A stretch of 20,125 bases of DNA from Archaeoglobus_B sp964471215. GTDB lineage: Archaea; Halobacteriota; Archaeoglobi; Archaeoglobales; Archaeoglobaceae. The stretch spans positions 1 to 20,125 of the forward strand of contig CAYYFC010000028.1 in NCBI GenBank assembly GCA_964471215.1, written 5' to 3'. Shown here in pieces: positions 1-7,468 of the stretch. Below the pieces are notes generated by a model. It ran no database searches. It saw only the letters and a list, made by a program, of their open reading frames with translations, and was not told where the DNA came from. Within the stretch, counting starts at the first letter, position 1; every line of letters starts with the position of its first letter. A program made the position numbers and the translations under genes.

Positions 1-437
1 CTCTTTAAATGCCAATATACAGCTTCGCTAACTTTATCTCTATTCCTTTCAAGTCTCTCTTCGATTAATTTCCAACCGTCATCGTCTGGTTCGTAATAAA
101 CTGTACAATCTATTTTCCTAAGCTTTCGGCTTTTACCATCTATTTCTATACTTTGTGGTAATATTAGAAGATCCCCAGCCTTTAGGTCTTTAGCAGTTTT
201 TTCAACTATTCCTTTATCAAAAACAAAGAATTTATGTTGCTCTGTTGTAAGTATTTCGGTTGAGCTTGTTTTTATCCTTAAAAGACCGTTAGCCTTATGC
301 TTAAAAACTCTCCCCCTTGCCTTAACAAAGGCATTCTTTTTAAAATCGTAGGCTATTAGTTCAACCTCTTCAGGTAAATCTTTTATCTTTTTAATTCTTC
401 CATCCGAAAGCAATATTACTGTATCTGGATGTAAACA
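1..437 (-). other. Intein inserted in GlmS (N-terminal splicing region, partial)
   Basis: Residues 69-213 of the GlmS frame do not match GlmS but have intein architecture. Block A is CLHPDTVILLSDGRIKKIKDL (one residue more than 20 avoided: Cys69 to Asp88), with Cys69 as the splicing nucleophile after GIGH. Block B is ILTTEQHKFFVF (130-141), carrying the TxxH signature (Thr133, His136). It is followed by KDLKAGDLLILP (151-162), typical of the end of the N-terminal Hint half. Residues 164-213 are charged and would suit the start of a homing-endonuclease domain, but no LAGLIDADG block is reached before the edge. The native C-extein residue after splicing should be the Thr of TRWATHG. I recall a GlmS intein from Methanocaldococcus jannaschii, so the class is probably not new; position equivalence is from memory. 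Confidence 0.88.
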
Positions 438-641
438 GTGTCCGATTCCTATACTTCCTTCTCCCAATTCAAACTCCTTAACATCCCCAATAGCTCCTAC
501 TCTCTTAAATATCTTTAACTCATCTTCGGATTTTACTGCAATTCCCCAAGAGTCGTATCCTCTATACTCAAGTCTTTTTAAAGCAGAAATTAAAACTTTA
601 TCAGCCCTTCTAAATCCTATATATCCGACGATACCGCACAT
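1..641 (-). CDS. glmS: Glutamine--fructose-6-phosphate aminotransferase (GlmS), N-terminal part, intein-interrupted, cut by window edge
   Basis: GlmS makes glucosamine-6-phosphate from fructose-6-phosphate and glutamine, the first step to UDP-GlcNAc. Reading the minus strand from the ATG at 641 gives MCGIVGYIG, the class II glutaminase start with Cys2 as nucleophile, then KRLEYRGYDSWGIAV at residues 22-36. GlmS proteins usually have Ala where this has Trp32. The extein runs to GIGH (65-68), where the family continues TRWATHG. Here Cys69 opens an intein instead, listed separately. The frame is open for 213 codons to the window edge, so the rest of the intein and the isomerase domains lie outside. 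It starts 8 nt after the upstream nucleotidylyltransferase, with GGTG a few bases before the ATG as a possible ribosome site, so it is the third gene of that operon. Identity is seen directly in the glutaminase motifs. Confidence 0.93.
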   Translation of the reverse strand, partial: MCGIVGYIGFRRADKVLISALKRLEYRGYDSWGIAVKSEDELKIFKRVGAIGDVKEFELGEGSIGIGHCLHPDTVILLSDGRIKKIKDLPEEVELIAYDFKKNAFVKARGRVFKHKANGLLRIKTSSTEILTTEQHKFFVFDKGIVEKTAKDLKAGDLLILPQSIEIDGKSRKLRKIDCTVYYEPDDDGWKLIEERLERNRDKVSEAVYWHLK

Positions 642-649
642 AGAGACAC

Positions 650-1813
650 CTACACTATGACAGAATTATCGGGGATAATACCTCTAACAGTTTTGAGAGA
701 CGAGATCCTAACGTTATTACCTATCACCGTTCCGGCCTCAGCAACGACATTCGCACCTATATTACATCCCTCACCGATGAAAACTCCCGTCTTAACCCTG
801 TGGTACTCGTCACCTATTTTTATCTCTGCACTATCGCTTAAAGCCGTAAAATTGGGCTTTATTATGCATCCCCTGTCTATCACGGAATCCTTTATGAACG
901 ATCCGGGTGATATTATGACGTTATCTCCTATTACGCTGTTCTCTATGTATGAAAACGCACCAATCTTTACGTTATCCCCTATTGAAGTTGAGGGCATTAT
1001 GACAGTGTTGGGACCTATCTCGCAGTTCTCGCCTATTATGACAGGTCCCCTTATGTACGTGTTCCCTCTTACGACAGTGTTTCTGTCTATCGACACGTCG
1101 CCGATTATATTTGCCTGCTCTATCTTACCCGCAACCCTCTTACCGGAAAATCTCATGGCAAAATCGTTTACCTTTATTATATCCCATGGATAAACTATAT
1201 CAACCCATACCTCAGCCTTTACACAGCTGAAATCATAACCTTCCTCTATCATCGAATTTATTACAGAAACGAGATCTGTCTGATCTCCTATCATTTTGAA
1301 TATATCCGATGTAAAGCAGTATATACCCGTGTTGACAAGGTTGCTTACGGGTTCCTCAGGTTTCTCTATTATCCTCTCTACCCTTCCGTTAGATGTTATA
1401 ACCACCCCGTACTTTGACGGTTCCTCAGCCTCCTTATAGGCAAGAGTCCATGGCCTGTTCACCTTCTTTATCGTCCTTGAATCTACTATGTTGTCTCCTG
1501 CCAGCACAAGAAATTCCTCATCGTTCACATACTGCTCCGCCTGCTTGAGTGCATGTGCAGTTCCCAACTGCTGATGCTGAACCGCGTACTTAATCTTCAC
1601 ATTCCATCTGCTTCCGTTTCCAAAGTAGTCCATTATTCTGCTCCTCTTATACCCGACAACAATGACTATGTCCATTATTCCCACATCTCTTAAAGATTCT
1701 ATAACGTACTCAAGAATTGGTTTGTTCGCAACCTTTATCATGACCTTGGGCTTGTTTGCCGTAAAGGGTCTTAACCTCTGACCCTCACCCGCAGCCAGAA
1801 CAACCGCTTGCAT
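650..1813 (-). CDS. GlmU-like sugar-1-phosphate nucleotidylyltransferase, paralog lacking the acetyltransferase motif
   Basis: The 387-residue product has an N-terminal Rossmann nucleotidylyltransferase domain (about 1-225) with LAAGEGQRLRP (6-16), Lys23, QQLGTAHAL (81-89) and the metal-site GDN (106-108). A C-terminal left-handed beta-helix of hexapeptide repeats follows (about 230-387). It is the second of two tandem paralogs. The neighbour at 1868-3082 keeps the PHLNYVGD acetyltransferase motif; here the equivalent stretch (DRGCIIKPNFTALSDSAEIKI) is replaced (only its first and last parts align). The conserved Gly of the DVGYPWD motif is also Val in this copy (VDIVYPWD). I infer nucleotidyl transfer without, or with altered, acetyl transfer; the sugar substrate cannot be read from sequence. 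It starts at an ATG 54 nt after its paralog and ends 8 nt before glmS, consistent with one amino-sugar operon. Confidence 0.85.
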   Translation of the reverse strand: MQAVVLAAGEGQRLRPFTANKPKVMIKVANKPILEYVIESLRDVGIMDIVIVVGYKRSRIMDYFGNGSRWNVKIKYAVQHQQLGTAHALKQAEQYVNDEEFLVLAGDNIVDSRTIKKVNRPWTLAYKEAEEPSKYGVVITSNGRVERIIEKPEEPVSNLVNTGIYCFTSDIFKMIGDQTDLVSVINSMIEEGYDFSCVKAEVWVDIVYPWDIIKVNDFAMRFSGKRVAGKIEQANIIGDVSIDRNTVVRGNTYIRGPVIIGENCEIGPNTVIMPSTSIGDNVKIGAFSYIENSVIGDNVIISPGSFIKDSVIDRGCIIKPNFTALSDSAEIKIGDEYHRVKTGVFIGEGCNIGANVVAEAGTVIGNNVRISSLKTVRGIIPDNSVIV

Positions 1814-1867
1814 TTAAAACACCCATTCAACTCTCTGCGAAATAACCTTAAGTCCTTTATCCCACAT

Positions 1868-3082
1868 CTAAAACACCCTGGAATTTGGTTCTATGTACCC
1901 CTCAACCCTCGCCGATGGTGCTATGAAGACATCGTTTCCTATTATCGTTCCAACGTTTATGGAGACGTTTATACCCGTTTTAACGTTGTCACCTATTATG
2001 GCACCGAACTTCCTTCTACCTGTCGATATCTTCCTTCCCTTAATCGTCGTATATATCTCCTTTTCATCCAGCCTAAGGTTTGCTATCTTTGTTCCCGCAC
2101 CGAGATTACAGTTTTCACCTATAACCGAATCTCCGACGTAGTTTAAATGTGGAACGTTTGTGTTGGACATTATGATGGAATTCTTTATCTCGACACATGC
2201 TCCGATGTGACAGTTATCTCCTATAGATGTATAAGGTCTTATAAAGCAGTTTGGACCGATTACACAGTTTCTTCCTATTATAACAGGACCGATTATGTAC
2301 GAACCGGATCTGACAACAGTTCCATCTCCAATTACAACGTTACCCTTTATGTGAGCACCGTCTTCTATTTCACCCCTTATTACAGTCTTATCTAGTTTTT
2401 TAAGCATGAATTCATTTGCCTTAAGAAGATCCCATGGATATCCGACATCTATCCATGTTTCTATCTTTATAGCCCTGAATTTCATACCCAAATCTATCGC
2501 TATCTGAATAGTATCCGTGATTTCGTATTCTCCTCTTTTTGATAGAGGAGTTTTATCAAGTATATCAATAATTTCTTCCGGAAAATGGTATATTCCTGCA
2601 TTTATTAAATTAGAAGGAGGACTTTCCGGTTTTTCCAAAATCCTCCTAACATTTCCATCGTCGAGCTCGACAACTCCGAAATCGTACGGATTGCTTACCT
2701 CCTTAACACCTATTGAACAATAGGATTCGGCAATCCTCCTTATATCCTCGCTACCTACTATGTTGTCACCATTTAGCATTATGAAATCCCCTTCTATCAG
2801 ATGAGAAGCAGATTTGAGGGCATCTGCAGTTCCTAGCTGCTTTCTCTGCGTAGCATAACTTATCCTTACATCCCATCTGCTTCCATCTCCAAAGTACTCT
2901 CTAACCCTTTCATCCTTGTAACCGACGACAAGTATTACTTCATCTATTCCGGCTTTTTTCAGCTCGCTTATTAGATGTTCCAGAATTGGCCTGTTTGCTA
3001 TTGGTAACATTACCTTGGGTCTTGTGTACGTGAGGGGACGCATTCTCGTTCCCTCACCTGCCGCCAGCACAACTGCCTGCAC
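1868..3082 (-). CDS. Bifunctional sugar-1-phosphate nucleotidylyltransferase / acetyltransferase (archaeal GlmU-like)
   Basis: The 404-residue product probably acetylates glucosamine-1-phosphate and then forms UDP-GlcNAc, the last two steps of the pathway whose first enzyme (GlmS) is encoded downstream. The N-terminal domain shows LAAGEGTRMRP, PKVMLPIANRP, RKQLGTADAL, a GDN metal site and IDVGYPWDLL. From about residue 230 there are hexapeptide repeats of a left-handed beta-helix. The motif PHLNYVGDSVIGEN places His312 and Tyr315 like the catalytic His/Tyr of bacterial GlmU (GHLTYLGD), and NLGAGTKIAN follows (Asn335). The start codon is GTG at 3082, which keeps the nucleotide-binding loop at the very N-terminus as in homologs. 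It is the first gene of the minus-strand operon. Sulfolobus ST0452-type enzymes are the closest functional models known to me. Confidence 0.9.
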   Translation of the reverse strand: MQAVVLAAGEGTRMRPLTYTRPKVMLPIANRPILEHLISELKKAGIDEVILVVGYKDERVREYFGDGSRWDVRISYATQRKQLGTADALKSASHLIEGDFIMLNGDNIVGSEDIRRIAESYCSIGVKEVSNPYDFGVVELDDGNVRRILEKPESPPSNLINAGIYHFPEEIIDILDKTPLSKRGEYEITDTIQIAIDLGMKFRAIKIETWIDVGYPWDLLKANEFMLKKLDKTVIRGEIEDGAHIKGNVVIGDGTVVRSGSYIIGPVIIGRNCVIGPNCFIRPYTSIGDNCHIGACVEIKNSIIMSNTNVPHLNYVGDSVIGENCNLGAGTKIANLRLDEKEIYTTIKGRKISTGRRKFGAIIGDNVKTGINVSINVGTIIGNDVFIAPSARVEGYIEPNSRVF

Positions 3083-3296
3083 AGATCAATTATTTAAAAA
3101 CTAATAGATAAAGATTTTTAAGAACGATTAAGAAGGTTTGTCAATAATTGTATCCGATTCGATTTCTCTCGAGATCACATGGGAGCAGAAGAATCCTCAA
3201 AATCCGGAGCTTTTTAATGAATTTCCATAAGATCAGCAGATTCGGTATCATAGAATGAAAATCGGGCAGAATTGGATATGAGATCAAAAGAGGACA
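3083..3296. other. Intergenic region upstream of the GlmU-like operon
   Basis: No credible gene is seen in these 214 bases. It must hold the promoter of the minus-strand amino-sugar operon and the end of the biotin-carrier transcript. Two A/T-rich boxes are visible on the minus strand. A perfect TTTAAATA sits only about 10 nt before the GTG, too close for transcription of the full gene. A weaker TTAAAAAT lies about 30-38 nt upstream and is better placed. Confidence 0.4.
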
Positions 3297-3692
3297 TCAA
3301 TCGATTACGACAAGCACATCGTTTACGTCAACCCTGTCCCCTTCCTTTACAACTATCTGCTTAACGATGCCATCCCTTGGACTCTTTATTTCACTCTCCA
3401 TCTTCATTGCCTCGAGGATCATTATGACGTCTCCCTTTCTTACCCTGTCACCCTCTTTGACGATTATCCTTGATATTATACCTGGAAGATTTGCCCTTAC
3501 GGCAAATCCCTCAAACTCCTCAACCTTCTCCTTTCTCTTCCTCTCAACCTTCTTCGCTATAGCAACCCTGTCCTCCCTCACAACGACGTTGAAAGTTTTA
3601 TCTCCAACAAGAACCTTGTACAAAGTTCTGTTGACTCTTCTGACGCTAACTCTGTACTCGATGCCGTTTATGATTATCGAAAACCTTCTCAT
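3297..3692 (-). CDS. Biotin carboxyl carrier protein (biotin/lipoyl attachment domain)
   Basis: The 131-residue protein ends in a biotinyl domain (about 64-131) with the signature EAMKMES, making Lys97 the expected biotinylation site. PGIISRI and DGIVKQIVVKEGD are the flanking half-barrel repeats typical of biotin carriers. The N-terminal 60 residues include a small beta-rich segment (MRRFSIIINGIEYRV) and a very basic linker (KKVERKRKEK). The layout resembles the gamma/carrier subunits of sodium-pumping decarboxylases and the C-terminus of pyruvate carboxylase subunit B. No carboxylase, decarboxylase or transcarboxylase subunit is encoded nearby, so its partner must be elsewhere. It is divergent from the rhomboid gene; a TTTTTATTA box about 25-33 nt upstream of the ATG could be its promoter. 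The biotin motif is seen; the parent enzyme is not determined. Confidence 0.92.
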   Translation of the reverse strand: MRRFSIIINGIEYRVSVRRVNRTLYKVLVGDKTFNVVVREDRVAIAKKVERKRKEKVEEFEGFAVRANLPGIISRIIVKEGDRVRKGDVIMILEAMKMESEIKSPRDGIVKQIVVKEGDRVDVNDVLVVID

Positions 3693-3735
3693 CTCTCATA
3701 GGATTCTTCAAGATAATAAAAATGTTTCTGAAAGG

Positions 3736-3743
3736 TATAAATA
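3736..3743 (+). promoter_or_regulatory. TATA box of the rhomboid-RaSEA-Ogg operon
   Basis: TATAAATA, preceded by a purine-rich stretch (GAAAGG) as possible BRE, is centred 26 nt before the ATG at 3766. That spacing predicts transcription starting at or within a few bases of the start codon, so a leaderless mRNA, and it helps fix the start. Confidence 0.7.
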
Positions 3744-3765
3744 CATACTATGCGAAGCTAAAAGA

Positions 3766-4467
3766 ATGAGAGATTACGATGAGTACTGGAATGTCCCGGT
3801 CAGGGTAAAGAGGAGAAGATTCGGTCTGTCTGCATACGGATACAACAACTTAATAATCGGGATATGCACGATCTTATTTATCGTGAAGATCGTTTGTGAT
3901 TTTGCAGGACTGAGCGTAATGTACGTAACACCAATAGGACGCATAAGGCTGAACGCAGTCGACTTCTTTCTTGCATTAAATCCTGCTTATGTTTCCTTCA
4001 TGCCATGGCAGATCATCACAAGCGTTTTCGTTCATGCAGATTTCTGGCACTTCTTTGTAAACATGCTCGTCCTTTTCTTCTTTGGAGGAGAGCTTGAAAA
4101 GAGGTTGAGCAGCAGTAATTATCTTAAGATATTCCTTCTCTCTGGAATTTCGGGAAGCATAGCTTATCTATTTTACTCTTATACGATAAATTCCTATGTA
4201 CCAGCACTCGGAGCATCGGCCGCAATATTCGGTGTAATGGGTGCGCTTGCAATAATTGCACCACACATAAGGGTTATAATATTTCCTTTTCCGATTCCGA
4301 TAAGCATAAGAATCGCCATAATAATATTTGCCCTTTACGATCTAGTATTCCTACCTTTTTCTTACAGAACGGGAATAGCTCATGTCGCGCACCTTGCAGG
4401 CTTGCTCGTTGGACTTTATTACGGAAGAAGGTTTAGGATGAGGAGGTATGAGTGGTGGAGCCTGTAG
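3766..4467 (+). CDS. Rhomboid-family intramembrane serine protease
   Basis: The 233-residue multi-spanning membrane protein carries the rhomboid hallmarks: HADFWHFFVNM (90-100), with His95 and Asn99 shaping the oxyanion region; GASAAIFG (149-156), with nucleophile Ser151; and AHVAHLAG (205-212), with catalytic His209. About six hydrophobic helices lie between residues 28 and 220, consistent with the minimal six-helix rhomboid core. The N-terminus is polar and basic (VRVKRRR). The reading frame is open far upstream, antisense to the biotin carrier gene. I choose ATG 3766 because it follows a TATA box by about 26 nt and gives a normal family length. Its 3' end overlaps the next gene by 16 nt, so it heads a three-gene operon. 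Substrates are unknown. Confidence 0.92.
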   Translation: MRDYDEYWNVPVRVKRRRFGLSAYGYNNLIIGICTILFIVKIVCDFAGLSVMYVTPIGRIRLNAVDFFLALNPAYVSFMPWQIITSVFVHADFWHFFVNMLVLFFFGGELEKRLSSSNYLKIFLLSGISGSIAYLFYSYTINSYVPALGASAAIFGVMGALAIIAPHIRVIIFPFPIPISIRIAIIIFALYDLVFLPFSYRTGIAHVAHLAGLLVGLYYGRRFRMRRYEWWSL

Positions 4468-5378
4468 CTGTATGGATTGAAAGGGAGAGGTTTGAGGGGA
4501 GAATGGTGAAATGTCTGACGGTAATACTCAGAACGAGGGGATGTTCATGGAACAGATGTCTCATGTGCGGTTACAAAAAGGACACAGATAAGGATATCAG
4601 GGTAAGCGATCTGATAAATCAGCTTGAATCTGCTCTGAGAAGATTTAACGGTCCAGAAGTTTTGAAGATATTCACATCGGGAAGCTTCTTTGAACTTGAG
4701 GAGGAATTCAGGAGATACGTTTACAGAAGGGTTGAAGAGCTGGGATTCAGGAAGCTAATAGTCGAGAGCAGACCTGAATTCATAGGGGATGTAGTTGATG
4801 AGATCAGAAATCTCAAGTTCAGAGTGGAGGTTGGAATAGGTCTGGAGACTTCGAACGATTTTATAAGGGAATACTGCATAAACAAGGGTTTCAGATTCAA
4901 AGATTTCATGAGATCTGCAGAGCTCCTGAAGTCGAACGGTATAGGTGTCAAGGTTTACCTTCTACTCAAACCACCTTTCTTATCCGAGAGGGAGGCAATC
5001 GAGGATGTACTGAGATCTGTTGAGGATGTAAGGGAAATAGCCGACGTAATTTCTTTGAACCCGACAAACGTCCAGTCAGGTACCTATCTGGAAAAACTCT
5101 GGATCAGAGGTCTGTACAGACCTCCCTGGCTCTGGAGCGTGGTGAAGGTTCTGAAGGAAGTCGAGGGGGTAGAGATAATATCCGATCCAGTCGGGGCGGG
5201 GAGTCCGAGAGGACCTCACAACTGCGGTAAATGCGACAGGATGGTCGCAAATGCAATAAAGAAGTTTTCGCTGACACAGGATAAATCCGTTTTTGATGAA
5301 CTCAAATGCAAATGCCTGAAGATATGGGAAAAGGTATTGGAGCTGGAGAGTTATTCAAGAACACCTCTTTTCTCATGA
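4452..5378 (+). CDS. Archaeosine biosynthesis radical SAM protein (RaSEA-type)
   Basis: The 308-residue radical SAM enzyme matches the archaeal family that works with ArcS to convert lysine-modified preQ0 at tRNA position 15 into archaeosine. The cluster motif is CSWNRCLMC, with Cys31, Cys36 and Cys39 and CGY following. It is spaced C-x4-C-x2-C, which I recall as characteristic of this family rather than the standard C-x3-C-x2-C. VGIGLETSND (about 137-146) and VKVYLLLKPPF fit SAM- and barrel-binding strands of the Elp3-like group. The C-terminus has a Cys-rich patch (HNCGKC and KCKC). The start is GTG at 4452, 5 nt after the GAGGAGG-type ribosome site at about 4440-4446 inside the rhomboid gene; GTG 4455 is also possible. 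It overlaps both neighbours. ArcS is not in the window. Confidence 0.88.
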   Translation: MVEPVAVWIERERFEGRMVKCLTVILRTRGCSWNRCLMCGYKKDTDKDIRVSDLINQLESALRRFNGPEVLKIFTSGSFFELEEEFRRYVYRRVEELGFRKLIVESRPEFIGDVVDEIRNLKFRVEVGIGLETSNDFIREYCINKGFRFKDFMRSAELLKSNGIGVKVYLLLKPPFLSEREAIEDVLRSVEDVREIADVISLNPTNVQSGTYLEKLWIRGLYRPPWLWSVVKVLKEVEGVEIISDPVGAGSPRGPHNCGKCDRMVANAIKKFSLTQDKSVFDELKCKCLKIWEKVLELESYSRTPLFS

Positions 5379-5998
5379 TGTATCTTATAAAAAAGAGGTT
5401 GAGGGATTTTGAGTTACTTGGATCGAGGGGATTTGTGGAGTTCGATTTCTCACCATTTCTTGATCTCAAGATCAGAGCTAATATTAAGACAGAGCTTGCA
5501 TTCTGCATATCAACTGCCAATTCTTCTGCAGTTTCGGGATTGAGGTTTCAAAAGCTTTTGGAAAATCTAAAAATCGACGATATTTCGGTGGATGAAATTG
5601 AAGAAATTCTGAGGATTTCGCACGTAAGGTTTCACTCAAAAAAGGCTGTTTACATAAAATCTGCAATAGATTCATTTGACGTAGTTGAAAGGGCTTTGAA
5701 AATGAATACGAAAGACGCTAGGGAATATCTCGTCAGGATGATGAAGGGTCTCGGATATAAGGAGGCGAGTCATTTCCTGAGGAATGTAGGAAGGTTTGAT
5801 GTTGCAATAATCGACAGACATGTACTTGGATGGCTCAGAGAAAGAGGATATATAGAAGAAATTCATGGAAGTTTGAAATCATCTGAATATAAGAGAATAG
5901 AAGGTATATTGCGTGAAATAGCCTCGGAAAGGGGTGTTACACTGGCAGAGCTCGATCTGATGATATGGTACGAAAAAACCGGGAAGATTCTGAAATGA
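5375..5998 (+). CDS. ogg: N-glycosylase/DNA lyase, Ogg2 type (8-oxoguanine repair)
   Basis: This 207-residue enzyme excises 8-oxoguanine from DNA and cleaves the resulting abasic site. It contains a helix-hairpin-helix followed by the GPD-like region: GLGYKEASHFLRNVG carries catalytic Lys129 and AIIDRHVL carries Asp147. The same numbers are, as I recall, used for the Methanocaldococcus enzyme. TELAFCISTAN is the early family motif. The protein ends in Lys207; a C-terminal lysine is the known determinant for distinguishing 8-oxoguanine from guanine in Ogg2 enzymes. The frame is open to an ATG at 5306, but ATG 5375 overlaps the RaSEA stop as ATGA and gives exactly the usual family length, so it is preferred. 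It is the last gene of the operon, converging on the UPF0200 gene with 6 bp between them. Confidence 0.92.
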   Translation: MMYLIKKRLRDFELLGSRGFVEFDFSPFLDLKIRANIKTELAFCISTANSSAVSGLRFQKLLENLKIDDISVDEIEEILRISHVRFHSKKAVYIKSAIDSFDVVERALKMNTKDAREYLVRMMKGLGYKEASHFLRNVGRFDVAIIDRHVLGWLRERGYIEEIHGSLKSSEYKRIEGILREIASERGVTLAELDLMIWYEKTGKILK

Positions 5999-6004
5999 GC
6001 TAGA

Positions 6005-6967
6005 TCAGCTCCAGAGGCTGTCAACTTCCCTTACAGGCTTTCCTGCCTTTGTCTGCGGTGCCAGGTAATCTATGAACCTTCTTGGAGATACTCCGTACAG
6101 CTTAAACGTTATCTTTATCGGTGAAAGTACTGCGTCTTCATCCGCAAAGTTTACCTTAGATACGTAAGCTGTCTGCTTGTTCAGGTATACCGTTATCTCG
6201 TTCTCGCTCCTCCCCTTCATGAGCTCAGATCTAGCAGTATCAAGAATCCTCTGTCTCCTTAAAAGATCCCTGAACCTGTTCAGATCCCATGCCCTTGCCT
6301 TAAGATCTCCATTTCTTATCTCTATCTCCGCATCCGGAAAAAGGTTCTTAACGGCCCTTATGACCTTTTCAGGATCTTCAGTGGGATGTATTCTCGTTTT
6401 TATCTCTATCTCAACCCTCCTTATAAGCCGATCAAGTATATCTCTTACCTTTTCCCTGAACTCCTTCAAGCTCGACTTATTTTCGATCGTGATATTAGCT
6501 ATTTCCATTGCCCTTTTCATGTTCCACGAGAGCTCCCTTCTATCCCTTTCCATCAGCTCTTCGATTGTCCTGACGTCATCACCTCTCCTTCTTTCAAGAG
6601 CTCTTTTGAACCTCAGCTCGATCGGTGCCTCTATGTTTATGAGTATGAAGTCATCTCCAAACTCCTTTTTGAATCTGTTTACCTCATCTATACCCCTTAT
6701 ACCGTCCACAACAACAACACCAATATCCTTTCCCTTCTCCCTTATTATAGGAATGCATCTCTTTGCAATAGCATCCATTCCCTCTTTTTTCCTAAGCTCT
6801 TCAGCAATTCTCGCCAGGTTTTCATCGTTTATCTTCAATCCCCTCTTCTCTGCCTCCTCCCTCACGACATCCCCCATGCATACGACTGGTATTCCCATAT
6901 CCTTTGCAACTGCCGATGCCGTGCTTTTACCACTTAGAGGAAGTCCGACAAAAGCTATGACCCTCAT
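6005..6967 (-). CDS. UPF0200/UPF0201 fusion: dephospho-CoA-kinase-like P-loop protein with DUF54 domain
   Basis: The 320-residue protein joins two archaeal families of unknown function. The N-terminal part (about 1-180) is a P-loop kinase-like domain with GLPLSGKST (8-16), a DGIRG motif in place of the usual Walker B region, and the basic RFKRALERRRGDD lid. It resembles adenylate and dephospho-CoA kinases. The C-terminal part (about 183-320) is UPF0201, with VEIEIKTRIHPTEDPEKV at its start. The same fusion is known from Archaeoglobus fulgidus (AF_1395, from memory), whereas many archaea encode the halves separately; this supports the lineage call. It follows the YdjM-like gene by 27 nt with AAGGTGGT before the ATG, so is probably the third gene of the hsp20 transcript. 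Substrate unknown. Confidence 0.9.
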   Translation of the reverse strand: MRVIAFVGLPLSGKSTASAVAKDMGIPVVCMGDVVREEAEKRGLKINDENLARIAEELRKKEGMDAIAKRCIPIIREKGKDIGVVVVDGIRGIDEVNRFKKEFGDDFILINIEAPIELRFKRALERRRGDDVRTIEELMERDRRELSWNMKRAMEIANITIENKSSLKEFREKVRDILDRLIRRVEIEIKTRIHPTEDPEKVIRAVKNLFPDAEIEIRNGDLKARAWDLNRFRDLLRRQRILDTARSELMKGRSENEITVYLNKQTAYVSKVNFADEDAVLSPIKITFKLYGVSPRRFIDYLAPQTKAGKPVREVDSLWS

Positions 6968-6994
6968 GAAACCACCTTTTCGAATATGTTGAAA

Positions 6995-7468
6995 TCATTT
7001 AGGAAGCAAAGCGCTCAGGATAAAGCAGTCATCGTAAAGCAGGACGAACGAAATTAGGCCAGCTATCAGTAAAACTCTGTTTACGTATCTGTTATCCGAT
7101 CTGAATAGACCTAAAGAGAATTTTTTATTCGATACAGGCCATAGAGGTGCGAATCTTCTGTAAGTCATGAGATCTGCGATTATGTGAAGATTTATGCCTG
7201 CAAAGGCACCGAGAAATCCGGGATAGAATCCGAATCCTATTTTATATGTTATGAGCCCCGTCAGAATTCCGAAGATCAATGCGAACAGAAAGCTGTGCGT
7301 GTACTTTCTGTGACCCACACCGATTTTTAAATCCAAATCGGGAAATGTCGAAAAGACAAGTGCTATGAGAGCCGTAATGAGCGACATTTCATCCCACGAA
7401 TCTGTCAGGTACATTGCAATCGATAAAAAAATTAAGGAAAATCCCACGTGCCCTTCTTTGTACATCAC
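6995..7468 (-). CDS. YdjM/DUF457-type membrane-bound metal-dependent hydrolase
   Basis: The 157-residue protein has four or five hydrophobic helices and the scattered metal-ligand motifs of the YdjM (DUF457) family: GHVGFS near the N-terminus, FPDLDLKIG (around residues 42-50), HRKYTHS (around 53-59) and HIIADLMT (around 95-102). The family is annotated as inner-membrane metal-dependent hydrolase; its natural substrate is uncertain. Its ATG overlaps the hsp20 stop by 4 nt, so the two are translationally coupled and probably both respond to heat through the operator upstream of hsp20. The link to stress is inferred from the operon only. Confidence 0.83.
   Translation of the reverse strand: MMYKEGHVGFSLIFLSIAMYLTDSWDEMSLITALIALVFSTFPDLDLKIGVGHRKYTHSFLFALIFGILTGLITYKIGFGFYPGFLGAFAGINLHIIADLMTYRRFAPLWPVSNKKFSLGLFRSDNRYVNRVLLIAGLISFVLLYDDCFILSALLPK

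Noticed and set aside
3090..3100. Perfect TTTAAATA as promoter of the first GlmU-like gene
   Set aside because: It is only about 10 nt from the GTG; transcription from it would start inside the essential nucleotide-binding loop.
3367..3765. N-terminal extension of the rhomboid frame
   Set aside because: It lies antisense to the biotin carrier gene and before the TATA box at 3736; family length fits ATG 3766.
5306..5374. Longer start for the Ogg2 glycosylase
   Set aside because: It would overlap RaSEA by 73 nt and add residues with no family counterpart; ATG 5375 gives ATGA coupling and the standard 207 residues.
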